Shown: positions 8,026 to 16,583 of the stretch, one piece after another
How the letters are laid out: each line of letters begins with the position of its first letter
How positions within the stretch are numbered: the first letter of the stretch is position 1
Assembly (NCBI RefSeq): GCF_039542035.1
Contig: NZ_BAABHJ010000031.1
Location: 1 to 64,000, forward strand
Source: Actinoallomurus liliacearum
GTDB taxonomy: Bacteria > Actinomycetota > Actinomycetes > Streptosporangiales > Streptosporangiaceae
Length of the DNA: 64,000 nucleotides
Direction: 5' to 3'
Translations under genes and position numbers: made by a program
Notes under the pieces: generated by a model
Told to the model about the DNA's origin: nothing
The model's input: the letters and a program-made list of their open reading frames with translations, nothing else
Databases searched by the model: none

Positions 8026-8706
8026 ATGTTCTGCGACGACGTGTGGAAGCGCTCGGCGCGACTGCTCCGCGCGATCCACGAGCACCCGTTCAACACCGCC
8101 CTCAGCGATGGCACGCTGGACCGGGAGCGGTTCGCCTTCTACATCGTGCAGGACGCCCGCTACCTGGAGGCGTTCTCCCGGGCGCTCGCGGTCGCCTCGA
8201 CCCGGGCCACCGACACCGACGACGCCGTCTTCTTCGCCGAGAGCGCGCACGCCGCGCTGGCGGCGGAGCGTACGCTGCACGCCGGGTACATCGAGGAGTT
8301 CGGCCTGACCGCCGACGACCTGGCGGGCATCGACACCTCCCCCACCTGCCTCGGCTACGCGTCCTTCCTCCAGGCGACGGCCCTCGCCGACCCGTACCCG
8401 GTGCTGGCGGCGGCAGTGCTGCCGTGCTTCTGGGTGTACCAGGACGTCGGGACGGCCCTGCTCGAGAACACCGCGGGCGTCGAGGACCACCCGTACCGCG
8501 CCTGGATCGCGACCTACTCCGACCCGGCCTTCGCCGAGTCCACCGAGCGCGCCAAGGACATCACCGACCGCCTGGCCGCGACCACCGACCCGGCGACCCG
8601 CGAGGCGATGACCCGCGCCTTCTTCCGCGCCACCGAGTACGAGTGGATGTTCTGGGACAGCGCCTGGCGGCGGGAAACCTGGCCCACCGCCGATTGGCTC
8701 AAGTAG
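8026..8706 (+). CDS. tenA: TenA family aminopyrimidine aminohydrolase (thiaminase II)
   Basis: A 226-residue all-helical TenA protein. Family members hydrolyse the amino group of aminomethyl-pyrimidine breakdown products to salvage thiamine, or cleave thiamine itself. Typical features are HPFNTALSDGTLDRERFAFYIVQDA near the N-terminus, the active-site Cys at about residue 134 in VLPCFWVYQDVG, and the C-terminal acidic segment EYEWMFWDSAW. I chose ATG 8026, which has GAGGAG upstream, over an in-frame GTG at 7990. The TPP riboswitch upstream is independent support for a thiamine role. No other thiamine gene adjoins it, so this is a stand-alone salvage unit. Confidence 0.93.
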   Translation: MFCDDVWKRSARLLRAIHEHPFNTALSDGTLDRERFAFYIVQDARYLEAFSRALAVASTRATDTDDAVFFAESAHAALAAERTLHAGYIEEFGLTADDLAGIDTSPTCLGYASFLQATALADPYPVLAAAVLPCFWVYQDVGTALLENTAGVEDHPYRAWIATYSDPAFAESTERAKDITDRLAATTDPATREAMTRAFFRATEYEWMFWDSAWRRETWPTADWLK

Positions 8707-8768
8707 ACCGGCATAGGCCGAGGCGCGGCCGTACGGTCCCGGTGTCCGTACCGGCCGCGCCGTGTCGC

Positions 8769-8986
8769 TCAGCGACCGACTTCGCCGGTCGTCTCCTGTG
8801 TCAGCGACGCCACCTCGACGCACGCCTCGTCGTTGACCCCGCCGCTAACTGAGCTTTTGCGCCACTGCACCGCCACTCGGTGGCCTCCAATCGCCGTTCG
8901 ATCAGGATGCGCGAGGCATCTTCGGAGGCTGCCTTCTGCCCGATCCGGTCGAAGTCGAGTTTGAACTGTTCGACCTCGCCGCACAT
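8769..8986 (-). pseudogene. Duplicated DUF5753 tail and DUF397 fragment
   Basis: This segment repeats the 3' end of the regulator gene next to it. 8801-9010 matches 9097-9306 without gaps at roughly 94% by eye. It encodes, in one frame, the last 60-odd residues of the DUF5753 regulator (MCGEVEQFKLDFDRIGQKA...), and in another a 33-codon DUF397-like piece from GTG 8870 (VQWRKSSVSGGVNDEACVEV). The regulator fragment has no DNA-binding domain. It is best read as the remnant of a tandem duplication, although the DUF397-like piece could still be expressed. Confidence 0.6.
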
Positions 8987-9306
8987 CTCGATCAGCCGAC
9001 CGCCTCTCGCGGTGTGTTAGCAGTAACCGCACAGATCGCGCGGCGTTGCTCAATGATCGGCTTCGCCGACCGTGAGTCCAGCGGTCTCCCGTGACGTCAG
9101 CGACGCCACCTCGACGCACGCCTCGTCGTTGACCCCGGTGCTAACTGAGCTTTTGCGCCACTGCATCGCCACTCGGTGGCCTCCAATCGCCGTTCGATCA
9201 GCACACGCGAGGCGTCCTCGGAGGCTGCCTTCTGCCCGATCCGGTCGAAGTCCAGTTTGAACTGTTCGACCTCGCCGCACATCTCGATCAGCCGACCGCC
9301 TCTCGC
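8801..9306. repeat. Imperfect 210-bp direct repeat (8801-9010 / 9097-9306)
   Basis: The two 210-bp arms align without gaps and differ at roughly a dozen positions. Weaker similarity continues for a further 30-40 bp on the low-coordinate side. The arms are separated by 86 bp. They contain the regulator C-terminus and DUF397 start. Confidence 0.85.
9050..9166 (-). CDS. Short DUF397 protein
   Basis: A 38-residue product (MQWRKSSVSTGVNDEACVEVASL...). It carries the N-terminal DUF397 signature WRKSS and the CVEVA strand but lacks the usual second half (the RDSKDP..FT..EW region), so it is only about two thirds of normal length. It overlaps the 3' end of the DUF5753 regulator gene in another frame by 70 bp. 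DUF397 proteins are typical partners of HTH/DUF5753 regulators in the WhiJ-type loci of streptomycetes and relatives. Truncation by the nearby duplication is possible. Confidence 0.5.
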   Translation of the reverse strand: MQWRKSSVSTGVNDEACVEVASLTSRETAGLTVGEADH

Positions 9307-9987
9307 CGCTCCAGCGTAGGCGATATCGCGGGAATCGACAGTGATGACGCGGAACGAGCCGTCCTTACCGATATGGGCACCTGTCGAACGCGGGATGATG
9401 CGGATGGAGATGTTCGGCCGCTGCATCAGTTCGAGCAGGTACCGGAGCTGTGCCCGCATGACCTCAACGCCGCCGATGCAGTCGTCCAGAACGTCCTCGT
9501 CCAGCAGCGCCCAGACGTAGGGCGGCTCGGGCCGGTCCAGAATCGCGGCCTGCCGTTCCATCCTCGCCTTGAGTGTCTCGCCGAGATCCTTGACTTCGCT
9601 GCCGGCCAGCAGCAGGGCTCGCGCGTAGTCCTCGGTCTGAAACGGACCTGGGATGTACTGCCCCTGGTAGATCCTGATCAGTTGGGCGATGGCCTCGTAC
9701 GCGGTGACGGACTGGGCCCAGTCGGGGTTGTGGCCGTTCTGGGCGTACCAGAGCAGCAGCTCGAAGAGGCCGCCGGTCCGGAAGTGGCGATCGATGATCT
9801 TTGCCTGCCTCTCGTCGATCTTTCTCCGTCCCGCCTCGACGTTGGAGACCGTCGACGGCGCGGCGGTGGCGATCTTCCCCCACTGCGCCAGCGAGAGACC
9901 GTTCTTCTCGCGCTCCCACCTGAGCAGGTAGGCCAGCATGTGCCAGAGCGAGACCTTCGGGTTGAGCGGAGCCCGGACGACCGACAT
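9097..9987 (-). CDS. WhiJ-type HTH regulator with DUF5753
   Basis: A 296-residue protein. Residues about 12-70 form an Xre-like helix-turn-helix (LLRWEREKNGLSLAQWGKI, STVSNVEAGRRKIDERQAK). The rest is the DUF5753 ligand- or partner-binding domain (YIPGPFQTEDYARALL, ERQAAILDRPEPPYVWALLDEDVL, ISIRIIPRSTGAH). The last 20 or so residues are read through the DUF397 gene in another frame and look unnatural; the ancestral end was probably near EATEWR. With the short DUF397 protein downstream and an anti-sigma-like ATPase upstream on the same strand, it makes the standard WhiJ-type developmental or stress regulatory set. Targets are unknown. Confidence 0.85.
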   Translation of the reverse strand: MSVVRAPLNPKVSLWHMLAYLLRWEREKNGLSLAQWGKIATAAPSTVSNVEAGRRKIDERQAKIIDRHFRTGGLFELLLWYAQNGHNPDWAQSVTAYEAIAQLIRIYQGQYIPGPFQTEDYARALLLAGSEVKDLGETLKARMERQAAILDRPEPPYVWALLDEDVLDDCIGGVEVMRAQLRYLLELMQRPNISIRIIPRSTGAHIGKDGSFRVITVDSRDIAYAGAARGGRLIEMCGEVEQFKLDFDRIGQKAASEDASRVLIERRLEATEWRCSGAKAQLAPGSTTRRASRWRR

Positions 9988-10133
9988 CGACTCTCCTTGG
10001 ATATCCAGCGTGAGCGACTACTTGCGGAGAGTAGATACTTCGTTGCCTTAACGCAGCCGATTCCCGAAAACTCGCCCAGACGGGCACTGTGACCCCATAC
10101 CCAAACCGCTCCAGACTGCTCCATACATCGGGA

Positions 10134-10553
10134 CTACGGCCCTACGCGCGCCCAGACGACCTTTCCGCGGGCCGTCGTCGACCGGTACCAGCCGAGCCGC
10201 TGGTCGGACAGCTCGTAGGCCAGCGCGAGTCCCCGGCCGGACTCGCCGCACTCGGTCAGCGGAAGGATCTTGGGGAGGTTGTCCGGGTCGGGATCCCAGA
10301 CGGCCAGCTCCAGAAGATCCCGGCCGGCCTGGCTGGAGACCCACACGTGCACTTCCTTGCCCTCGTAGAGCCGCACCGCGTTGGTGGCCAGCTCCGTGAG
10401 GATGAGCCGTCCAGCGAATCTGACGTTCTCGGAGAGGCCCCAGGAGTCAACGGCTTGATCCACCAGATTACGGACGAGATAAACGTTCTCCGCATAAGCG
10501 AACAGCTTAAGATCGAACCTGCGGGGAATCTCGTACAGTCGGGCGATGTCCAC
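10134..10553 (-). CDS. HATPase anti-sigma-factor-like protein
   Basis: A 139-residue GHKL-type ATPase domain like those of RsbW/SpoIIAB and the many single-domain ATP-binding proteins of actinomycetes. The N box is LILTELATNAVRLY, the G1 region WDPDPDNLPK and the G2 region GESGRGLALAYELSDQ. I chose GTG 10553 (VDIARLYEIPRRFDL), with AAGGA ten bases upstream; longer in-frame extensions lose similarity. It precedes the WhiJ-type regulator by 146 bp on the same strand, a common pairing. It may be a serine kinase or binder of an anti-anti-sigma factor, or a partner of the regulator. No cognate sigma or antagonist gene is in the window. Confidence 0.82.
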   Translation of the reverse strand: MDIARLYEIPRRFDLKLFAYAENVYLVRNLVDQAVDSWGLSENVRFAGRLILTELATNAVRLYEGKEVHVWVSSQAGRDLLELAVWDPDPDNLPKILPLTECGESGRGLALAYELSDQRLGWYRSTTARGKVVWARVGP

Positions 10554-11573
10554 GCTCGTCACGTCCTTCGGATCGGCTGCCGAAAGACTGATCCGACACA
10601 CCGAGACTCGCCACAATTCCGGAAGCCCTGGAAAGGCCGAGCATCTCCGTGGTGACGTCGGACAGGATCGATCCGCGTCCCCCTCTACGGAATCAGCCGA
10701 CCAGCGACCTGCGATGCCGATGCACTCGTGACGGTATGTCCCAACCACCGATCGGTAGCTCGAAGGCAGATCGACCACGAAGCTTTACGAACAGGCCGGT
10801 CGGCGCGTGAGCGCGCCACCGCCACCCCGGACGCCTTCCGCTCTCGGCGCTCTGGATGATTCGGCGGTGTACGCGGGTGAGCCGCATACACAAGCCTCGG
10901 GAAACGCCCCCGCTGGCAGCCCGACTTATCGCTCTTTACCGGCATCTGCGCGCCCGAACGTGCCGCGTTGCCCGAGCGTTCCGCACGCCCACGGGGAGCC
11001 CCACCCACCAAGGCGGGCGGCATTGGACATTGCGGCCGCCATTGACCGGGGAAATCCGGCTATCCGGACGCCGGACGGGCCACACCGACGGCAATCGGTC
11101 AACGGCGACGGCAAAGCGCCGACGGCCAAGGCTTCTCCTGCCTCTCGACGCGTGGCTTATCCCTCGGCGGCTGCGTCGCGGTCGCCGACGAGGACCAGCG
11201 CGCCTGACCTGCGGGCGCAGAAGGCTCGGGGAACGACCTCGGAAAGGCCAGGCTTGTCACACCTGCCTCCCGTTGTCGCCTGGGGTGGAGGTAAGCCAGG
11301 GCTGCGTAGCGCGCGCAGTCTCCGATCGCCGCACGGCCGATACGCAGTACGCCCTCGAAGAACCGAGCGTCGAAGTAGTGAGCGGACCGGCACCTCGGAT
11401 CCAGACATTCCGGCAGAGGCTCGCTTCGGGCGAGGCGCCGCACCGGTCGGCCATGGCGTCGATCCGATCCGGCGTCAGCCGCGGGCCGCTGGTCAGGCGT
11501 TCGAGCAACGCCTGACCAGCCAGGCGACTCTCGGCGTCCGGGTTCCTGGCGATCACTCTCAGCTATCAACTCG
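10554..11573. other. Gene-poor region with decayed sequence
   Basis: About 1 kb without an intact, recognisable gene. 11150-11560 on the minus strand is the second decayed copy of an unknown gene (listed separately). A GGCGCG/CGCGCC hairpin lies at 10802-10817. Minus-strand frames at 10685-11023 are open but arginine-rich with no family resemblance, so they are not called. Confidence 0.5.
11150..11560 (-). pseudogene. Decayed gene fragment, copy B
   Basis: Two minus-strand frames together give what looks like one ancestral protein: ALLERLTSGPRLTPDRIDAM in one, then FDARFFEGVLRIGRAAIGDC followed by ARYAALAYL in another. The frame change near 11400 means no continuous product. The same order of segments is found in the fragment at 286-724. 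It lies just downstream of the lipoprotein gene on the same strand. The family is not recognised. Confidence 0.45.
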
Positions 11574-12128
11574 TCAGAGCCGGGTTCGCCAAGGAGACGG
11601 CGCGATCGACGCGAGGTCGCGGGCGAATCGGTCGGTGAACTGACGCGCCGACCTACCCGGAGCGGCGATCCCTCTGCAGCCTGCAAGGCCGGCGTCGACC
11701 AGTTCCGCCTTCGCGTGCCTGGGCTGTTCGAAGTACAACTCTGCATCCAGGGCATCGTCCATCGGGCAGTGGAAGACCCCGGACGGCCATTTCGGTGCCG
11801 CTTCGACATCCTTGGCAATGCGCCGTGCCAGATCGGCGTTCCCCCGTGTTAACTCGGCACGGCATGGATGCTGATTCATGCCAGGCAGCCACACGACGAC
11901 GATGCCGACGGGGTGGGGATCGACCGCGACCAGACCGCGCACCCGGTCACGACCGGAAGCACGACGCACGGTGCACACCTGCGCGTCGCCCGCCATCCGC
12001 ACCACCGCCGACGGTGCCGAGGTCGGCGGCACGGCCGTGACCGGATCTCCCTGGCCTGCACCCACAAGCGAACATCCTGTCCCAGCCGATGCGAGCACCA
12101 CAGCGACGATCACCGGCAGTCTCGGCAT
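11574..12128 (-). CDS. Predicted secreted lipoprotein, unknown function
   Basis: A 184-residue protein. The N-terminus MPRLPVIVAVVLASAGTGCSLVG has a short positive region, a hydrophobic stretch and a Cys at position 19 that could be a lipobox, although the residues before it (GTG) are weaker than the LxxC consensus. The mature part includes VVWLPGMNQHPCRAELTRGNADLARRIAKD and VFHCPMDDALDAELYFE; two further cysteines may form a disulfide. I do not recognise the family. The start is preceded by GAGG nine bases away. It is divergent from the Asp-box protein gene across 229 bp. Confidence 0.65.
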   Translation of the reverse strand: MPRLPVIVAVVLASAGTGCSLVGAGQGDPVTAVPPTSAPSAVVRMAGDAQVCTVRRASGRDRVRGLVAVDPHPVGIVVVWLPGMNQHPCRAELTRGNADLARRIAKDVEAAPKWPSGVFHCPMDDALDAELYFEQPRHAKAELVDAGLAGCRGIAAPGRSARQFTDRFARDLASIAPSPWRTRL

Positions 12129-12357
12129 GCCTTGGCACCTCTCATTTCAGACGGCGATCCGCTTAGCCGTATCCAGAGTGACACGACACTTTCCGGACCG
12201 GCGTGCGCGATTTCACGACTCGACCGGTCGTTGGAGCAGGACACCGGGGACAAACGGGACCGCCATGGCCGCTTTGCCCCGATAAGATCTGGCCACGACG
12301 CTCTGCGTGGAGGTCGGGTGGGGGTCGCCTTCGCGGCGATGGACGGAAAGGGTGCGT

Positions 12358-15300
12358 GTGGCCGGGCAGAAGCCGCCGGACGACGATCCGAACAAAGAGC
12401 CTTCGTCCGACGATCAGTGGGCACCTCCTCCCCCGCCGCCCCCGGCCTGGGGGCCGGATCCGGCCCAGCCGCCGCTGCCGCCCTGGGCCGTGCCTCCCGC
12501 GCCCCCGTACGGCGCTCCGCCGCCGGGCCTGCCCGGTTCGCCGCCGTACGCGCCACCGCAGCCGCCACAGGAGCCGTACCCCTCGGCGCAGCAACCGCAG
12601 GAGCCGTACGCCCCGGCGCAGCCGCCCCCGGGGCCGTACGCACCGCCGCAGGACGAGCCCCTGCACTTCGGCCGGCCTCCTCAGGGCTCCACGCCGGAGG
12701 CACCAGCGGAAGAACTCTTGGACTTCGGCCCACCTCCGCCCCAGGACTCCGCGCCGGTGGAGCCGCAGGACGACATACCGCAGCGGCCGCCGGGGACGCA
12801 GGAGTGGGAGCCGGCGGGCGATCCATGGCGGATCCCGCCGCAGCCGGTGTGGGACCCGGCCGTCGAGTCCTCCCCCGCCGTGCCCGCGCCGCCCCCGGCT
12901 ACGTACGGGCCGGGCGGGCAGGAACCGCCTGAGCCGCGATTCCCCGCCTATGGCGCGGGCGAGTCGACCGCGCTGGACCTGCCGCCGTCCGCGATGGTCC
13001 CCCGGTCGACCCCACGACCGCCCGGTGCCCCCGAGCACGATCCACGGACGTCCGGCGAGCACCGGTCCGTCACGTTCGATGAGCCGTGGCGTACGGAGAC
13101 GCCCGGCCGGACGGGTCGTCGGCTACCGCTGCGGCCGATCCTGATCGGCGTCGGAGGCGTGGTGGTCGCCGGGCTGGTCGCCGGCGGCGTGTACGTCCTC
13201 ACCGGCACGGACAAGGGCTCCGCGCCGAAGACACCGGCGGCCCAGCTCGCGGGCAGGATCTTCGCCGCCGACCCGGCGGCCGGCACGGACGGGCGGGATC
13301 AGGAACTGCTCGGGGTCGCGTCGTCGGGTTCGACGGTGGTCGCCATCGGCGGCGAGGCCGACACCGCGGACTACCGGGCCGAGTTCCTCTACTCGACCGA
13401 CGGCGGGCGCTCCTTCCGCCTCGCCGGGCTGCGTACGACCGACGGCGCCGAGCCCGCGTACGGCGACGTCCCACGGGTGATCGCCGGATCGGGCGGCGGC
13501 TGGGTCGCCCTCGGCGGCTCGCACACCGGGACGGCCGTGTGGACGAGCAAGGACGGCAGCACCTGGGTCCGGCAGCCGGACACGTCGGGCGCGTCCTTCG
13601 GCCGGGACCGGATCGCCCGGGTCGCGCGGACCGCGAGCGGCTTCGTCGCCATCGGCGAGACCTCGCAGAAGGGCGACTACAGCGACGCGGTGCCGGTCGT
13701 CTGGCTCTCCACGGACGGCCGGAACTGGGAGCGGCTGGGCAACGACCAGCTCAAGATGTCACTGTCCGGCGGCCCGCTGTCCCTCGTCGACGTGGCCACC
13801 GTGGGGAACACCGCGATCGTCTACGGGTGGACGACCGACGGCAAGGGACGGGTCGTCAAGGACGCCGTGTGGCGGTCCGCCGACGGCGGCCGGAACTGGG
13901 AGCCGGTCGACGTCCCGCACCCGAAGGGCACCGCCGGGCCGGGCATCGCCATCGGGGCGACGTCGCACGGCTTCGTCGCCGGCCGGAACGGCAGTTCCAA
14001 GTCGGAGCGGTACGGCGTGATCATGACGTCCGCCGACGGTAAGCAGTGGCAGGCCGCCGGGGAGATCCACCTGCCCGGCTACGGCGGTCTGCAGCGGTTC
14101 GCCGGATTCGACAATGGCGTGGCCGCCCTCATCGGCGGCGACCGGAAGGTCCTGCTGGCGCGCAGCCCGGACGGACGGGCCTGGCAGAACGCCGGGGAGG
14201 TGCCGACGCCGTCGAGCGTCTCGATCCAGGGCATGGCGGTCACGGCGGGCGCGACCATCGTCGCCGGTCGCGAGGCCGACGCCCAGGACGCCGACGCGGT
14301 CCTCTCGGTCCGCGACGCCCAAGGGCAGGAGATCGCCGTCGACCCCACCCGGATCGCCGGAGCGGTCCAGCCGGACCAGGCGTTGACGGCGGTCGCGACG
14401 GGTTCCCGCCTCAGCGTCGCGGTGGGCAGCACGAACGGTGACGCCGCGGTCTGGACGTCGGCCGACGGCCGGCGCTGGAGCCGGGGACAGGCGACCGGCC
14501 AGGCGCTCGCCCGGCCGGGCAGACAGCGCCTCATCAGCGTGGTGTCGGGCAACGCGGGCTGGCTCGCCGTCGGATTCGACACGACGCGCCCGCTGATCGT
14601 CGCCTCCGAGGACGGCACGACGTGGCGGGCGGTCGACGGCGGGAAGGCGTTCGAACCCGGGGACGCCGACCACGTCGCCACGTACGCGGCGACGGTCGGG
14701 CCGGCCGGCTACGTGATCGTCGGCGAGTACGGCTCCTCGGCGGGAACCTGGCATTCGGCCGATCTCAAGACCTGGGATCGGGGCGCCGGTCCGGACCTCA
14801 CCGGCGACCAGCAGGCCAATCGCTGGATGCGCGGAGTGGTCGGCGGCTCGTTCGGCTACGTCGCGGTCGGCGGGCTGAACGATCCGGCGGTCAAGGACGG
14901 CCCGAGGGGCCGGCCGGCCGCCTGGACGTCGACGGACGGGAAGAAGTGGACGCTGCATCAGGTGCCGCTGCCGTCCGGCGCGCTCGAGGCGTGGTTCGAC
15001 AAGGTCGCCGCCGTCGGCAACGTGGTCGTCGCCACCGGATCCGCCGCGACGCCCTCCGGCCGGAGGGCGTTCGCGTTCGTCTCACCCGACGGCGGCGCCT
15101 CCTGGCAGGAGGTCCGGCTGCCGGCCGCCGGCCCGGACGGTCCGGACTCCAGCGACCGTAACTCGATCGTCACCGCCGCGACCGCGACCCCCCGGGGCTT
15201 CGTCGTGACCGGCGCCGGGGGGCGGCTGGGACGCTCGGACGTCGTGCTGTGGACCTCCCGCGACGGGCGCTCGTGGACCGCGCAGACGCCCCAGGGCACC

Positions 15301-15429
15301 GGCCTGTCCGAGCGGGGTGACCAGTGGCTCACCGGGATGACACCGCTGGGCGGCGACCTGCTCGCCGTCGGGGTCAGCGCCGATCACAAGGGCGAGCAGC
15401 CGACACTGTGGCGGAGGCCGTTGCCGTGA
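12358..15429 (+). CDS. Membrane-anchored Asp-box beta-propeller protein
   Basis: A 1023-residue protein of three parts. Residues about 1-255 are a very proline-rich cytoplasmic region, with repeats such as EPY(P/A)xAQxPQEPY. Residues about 258-285 form one transmembrane helix (PILIGVGGVVVAGLVAGGVYVL) after an arginine-rich stretch. The remainder is an extracellular domain with about twelve Asp-box motifs of the form S-x-D-G-x-x-W/F (STDGGRSF, SKDGSTW, STDGRNW, SADGKQW, SEDGTTW, STDGKKW, SRDGRSW), which fold as beta-propeller blades. The number suggests two propellers. GTG 12358 is preceded by GGAAAGGG. Asp-boxes are known from sialidases and sorting receptors, but catalytic residues are not apparent, so a binding or scaffold role at the cell surface is more likely. 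Confidence 0.85.
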   Translation: MAGQKPPDDDPNKEPSSDDQWAPPPPPPPAWGPDPAQPPLPPWAVPPAPPYGAPPPGLPGSPPYAPPQPPQEPYPSAQQPQEPYAPAQPPPGPYAPPQDEPLHFGRPPQGSTPEAPAEELLDFGPPPPQDSAPVEPQDDIPQRPPGTQEWEPAGDPWRIPPQPVWDPAVESSPAVPAPPPATYGPGGQEPPEPRFPAYGAGESTALDLPPSAMVPRSTPRPPGAPEHDPRTSGEHRSVTFDEPWRTETPGRTGRRLPLRPILIGVGGVVVAGLVAGGVYVLTGTDKGSAPKTPAAQLAGRIFAADPAAGTDGRDQELLGVASSGSTVVAIGGEADTADYRAEFLYSTDGGRSFRLAGLRTTDGAEPAYGDVPRVIAGSGGGWVALGGSHTGTAVWTSKDGSTWVRQPDTSGASFGRDRIARVARTASGFVAIGETSQKGDYSDAVPVVWLSTDGRNWERLGNDQLKMSLSGGPLSLVDVATVGNTAIVYGWTTDGKGRVVKDAVWRSADGGRNWEPVDVPHPKGTAGPGIAIGATSHGFVAGRNGSSKSERYGVIMTSADGKQWQAAGEIHLPGYGGLQRFAGFDNGVAALIGGDRKVLLARSPDGRAWQNAGEVPTPSSVSIQGMAVTAGATIVAGREADAQDADAVLSVRDAQGQEIAVDPTRIAGAVQPDQALTAVATGSRLSVAVGSTNGDAAVWTSADGRRWSRGQATGQALARPGRQRLISVVSGNAGWLAVGFDTTRPLIVASEDGTTWRAVDGGKAFEPGDADHVATYAATVGPAGYVIVGEYGSSAGTWHSADLKTWDRGAGPDLTGDQQANRWMRGVVGGSFGYVAVGGLNDPAVKDGPRGRPAAWTSTDGKKWTLHQVPLPSGALEAWFDKVAAVGNVVVATGSAATPSGRRAFAFVSPDGGASWQEVRLPAAGPDGPDSSDRNSIVTAATATPRGFVVTGAGGRLGRSDVVLWTSRDGRSWTAQTPQGTGLSERGDQWLTGMTPLGGDLLAVGVSADHKGEQPTLWRRPLP

Positions 15430-15460
15430 GGTTCCCGACGCCGATGCGGGCCGCGCGGTC

Positions 15461-16576
15461 GTGACCGGCCGCCTCCGGACCGCCGTGGCGGCCGTGGCGA
15501 GCGCATGTCTGCTCGTCACGGCGACGGCGTGCGTGGAGGCGAGATCCCGGGCCACGACGGAGCCCCGCCGTCCCGCTCCGGTCGCGACGCCCCGGCCGCC
15601 GCTGCGGATCATGCCGCTCGGCGACTCGATCACCGACGGGCTGCAGACGCTCGGCGGTTACCGCACCGACCTGTGGCAGTACCTGACGGCCGATGGCAGG
15701 TCGGCCGACTTCGTGGGGTCACGGGCGACCGGCCCCTCGCAGCTCGGCGACCGTAACGAGGAGGGCCATCCGGGGTGGCGGATCCACCAGCTCACCGTGC
15801 GCGTACGTGAGTGGCTGCGCGTGTACCGCCCCGACGTCGTCCTCCTGCACATCGGCACGAACGACGTCATCCAGCGCAGTGCGCTGCCGCACGCTCCGGC
15901 GCGCCTCGCGGCCCTGGTGGACCTCATCACCGCGACGCTGCCGAACGCCCAGGTGTACGTCGCCACGATCGTCCCGCTGGCCGCCCCGGCCGGCGACCGG
16001 CTCGCCCGCCGGTACAACGGGGCGATCCCGGGGATCGTCTCCGCGCGGGCCGCGCAGGGCCGGCACGTCCACCTCGTCGACATGCACGCGGCGCTCACCA
16101 AGGCCGACCTGTCCGCCGACGGGATCCACCCGACCGACGGGGGCTACTCCAAGATGGCGGCGCGGTGGTACGCGGCGCTGACCGGCGTCCCGATGACGCG
16201 CTGGGAGGCGGAGGCCCCGGCGTACACCACGATCAACGGCGGGGAGCGGCTGACCACGGCACGGGCGTCGGGCGACGGCAAGGCCGGGTACCTCGCCGCC
16301 CCGGAGAGCTACCTGGAGTTCGCGCTGCCGCTGCCGAGCGGCGGCCGCTACCGGATGTACGTACGCGCCGCCGACGGCATGGACGCCCCGTGCAGCCAGA
16401 CGCTCTCGGTCAACGGCCGGCCGCAGGGACGGCTGCTCTACCGCCCGTACGGCTGGGACCAGTGGACCATCAACGCGGTCGACGTGTGGCTGAACGCCGG
16501 CCGGAACACGATCCGGTTCACCCCGCAGACCTGTAGCGCGGAGATCGACGCGATCGACCTGGCGCCCGCCCGCTGA
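15461..16576 (+). CDS. Secreted SGNH hydrolase with C-terminal CBM
   Basis: A 371-residue exported esterase. The N-terminus has a hydrophobic signal sequence ending near a Cys at residue 24 (LLVTATACVEA), possibly a lipoprotein. The SGNH catalytic domain covers residues about 48-245: block I Ser in MPLGDSITDG, block III Asn in HIGTNDV, block V Asp and His in DGIHPTDGG. From about residue 246 (WEAEAPAYTTINGG) to the end is a carbohydrate-binding beta-sandwich of the CBM6/35 kind, with the usual aromatic and Asn-rich strand (SVNGRPQGRL) and AEIDAIDL near its end. It probably removes acyl groups from a polysaccharide. It starts 31 bp after the Asp-box gene, so co-expression is likely. Confidence 0.9.
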   Translation: MTGRLRTAVAAVASACLLVTATACVEARSRATTEPRRPAPVATPRPPLRIMPLGDSITDGLQTLGGYRTDLWQYLTADGRSADFVGSRATGPSQLGDRNEEGHPGWRIHQLTVRVREWLRVYRPDVVLLHIGTNDVIQRSALPHAPARLAALVDLITATLPNAQVYVATIVPLAAPAGDRLARRYNGAIPGIVSARAAQGRHVHLVDMHAALTKADLSADGIHPTDGGYSKMAARWYAALTGVPMTRWEAEAPAYTTINGGERLTTARASGDGKAGYLAAPESYLEFALPLPSGGRYRMYVRAADGMDAPCSQTLSVNGRPQGRLLYRPYGWDQWTINAVDVWLNAGRNTIRFTPQTCSAEIDAIDLAPAR

Positions 16577-16583
16577 CCCACGC

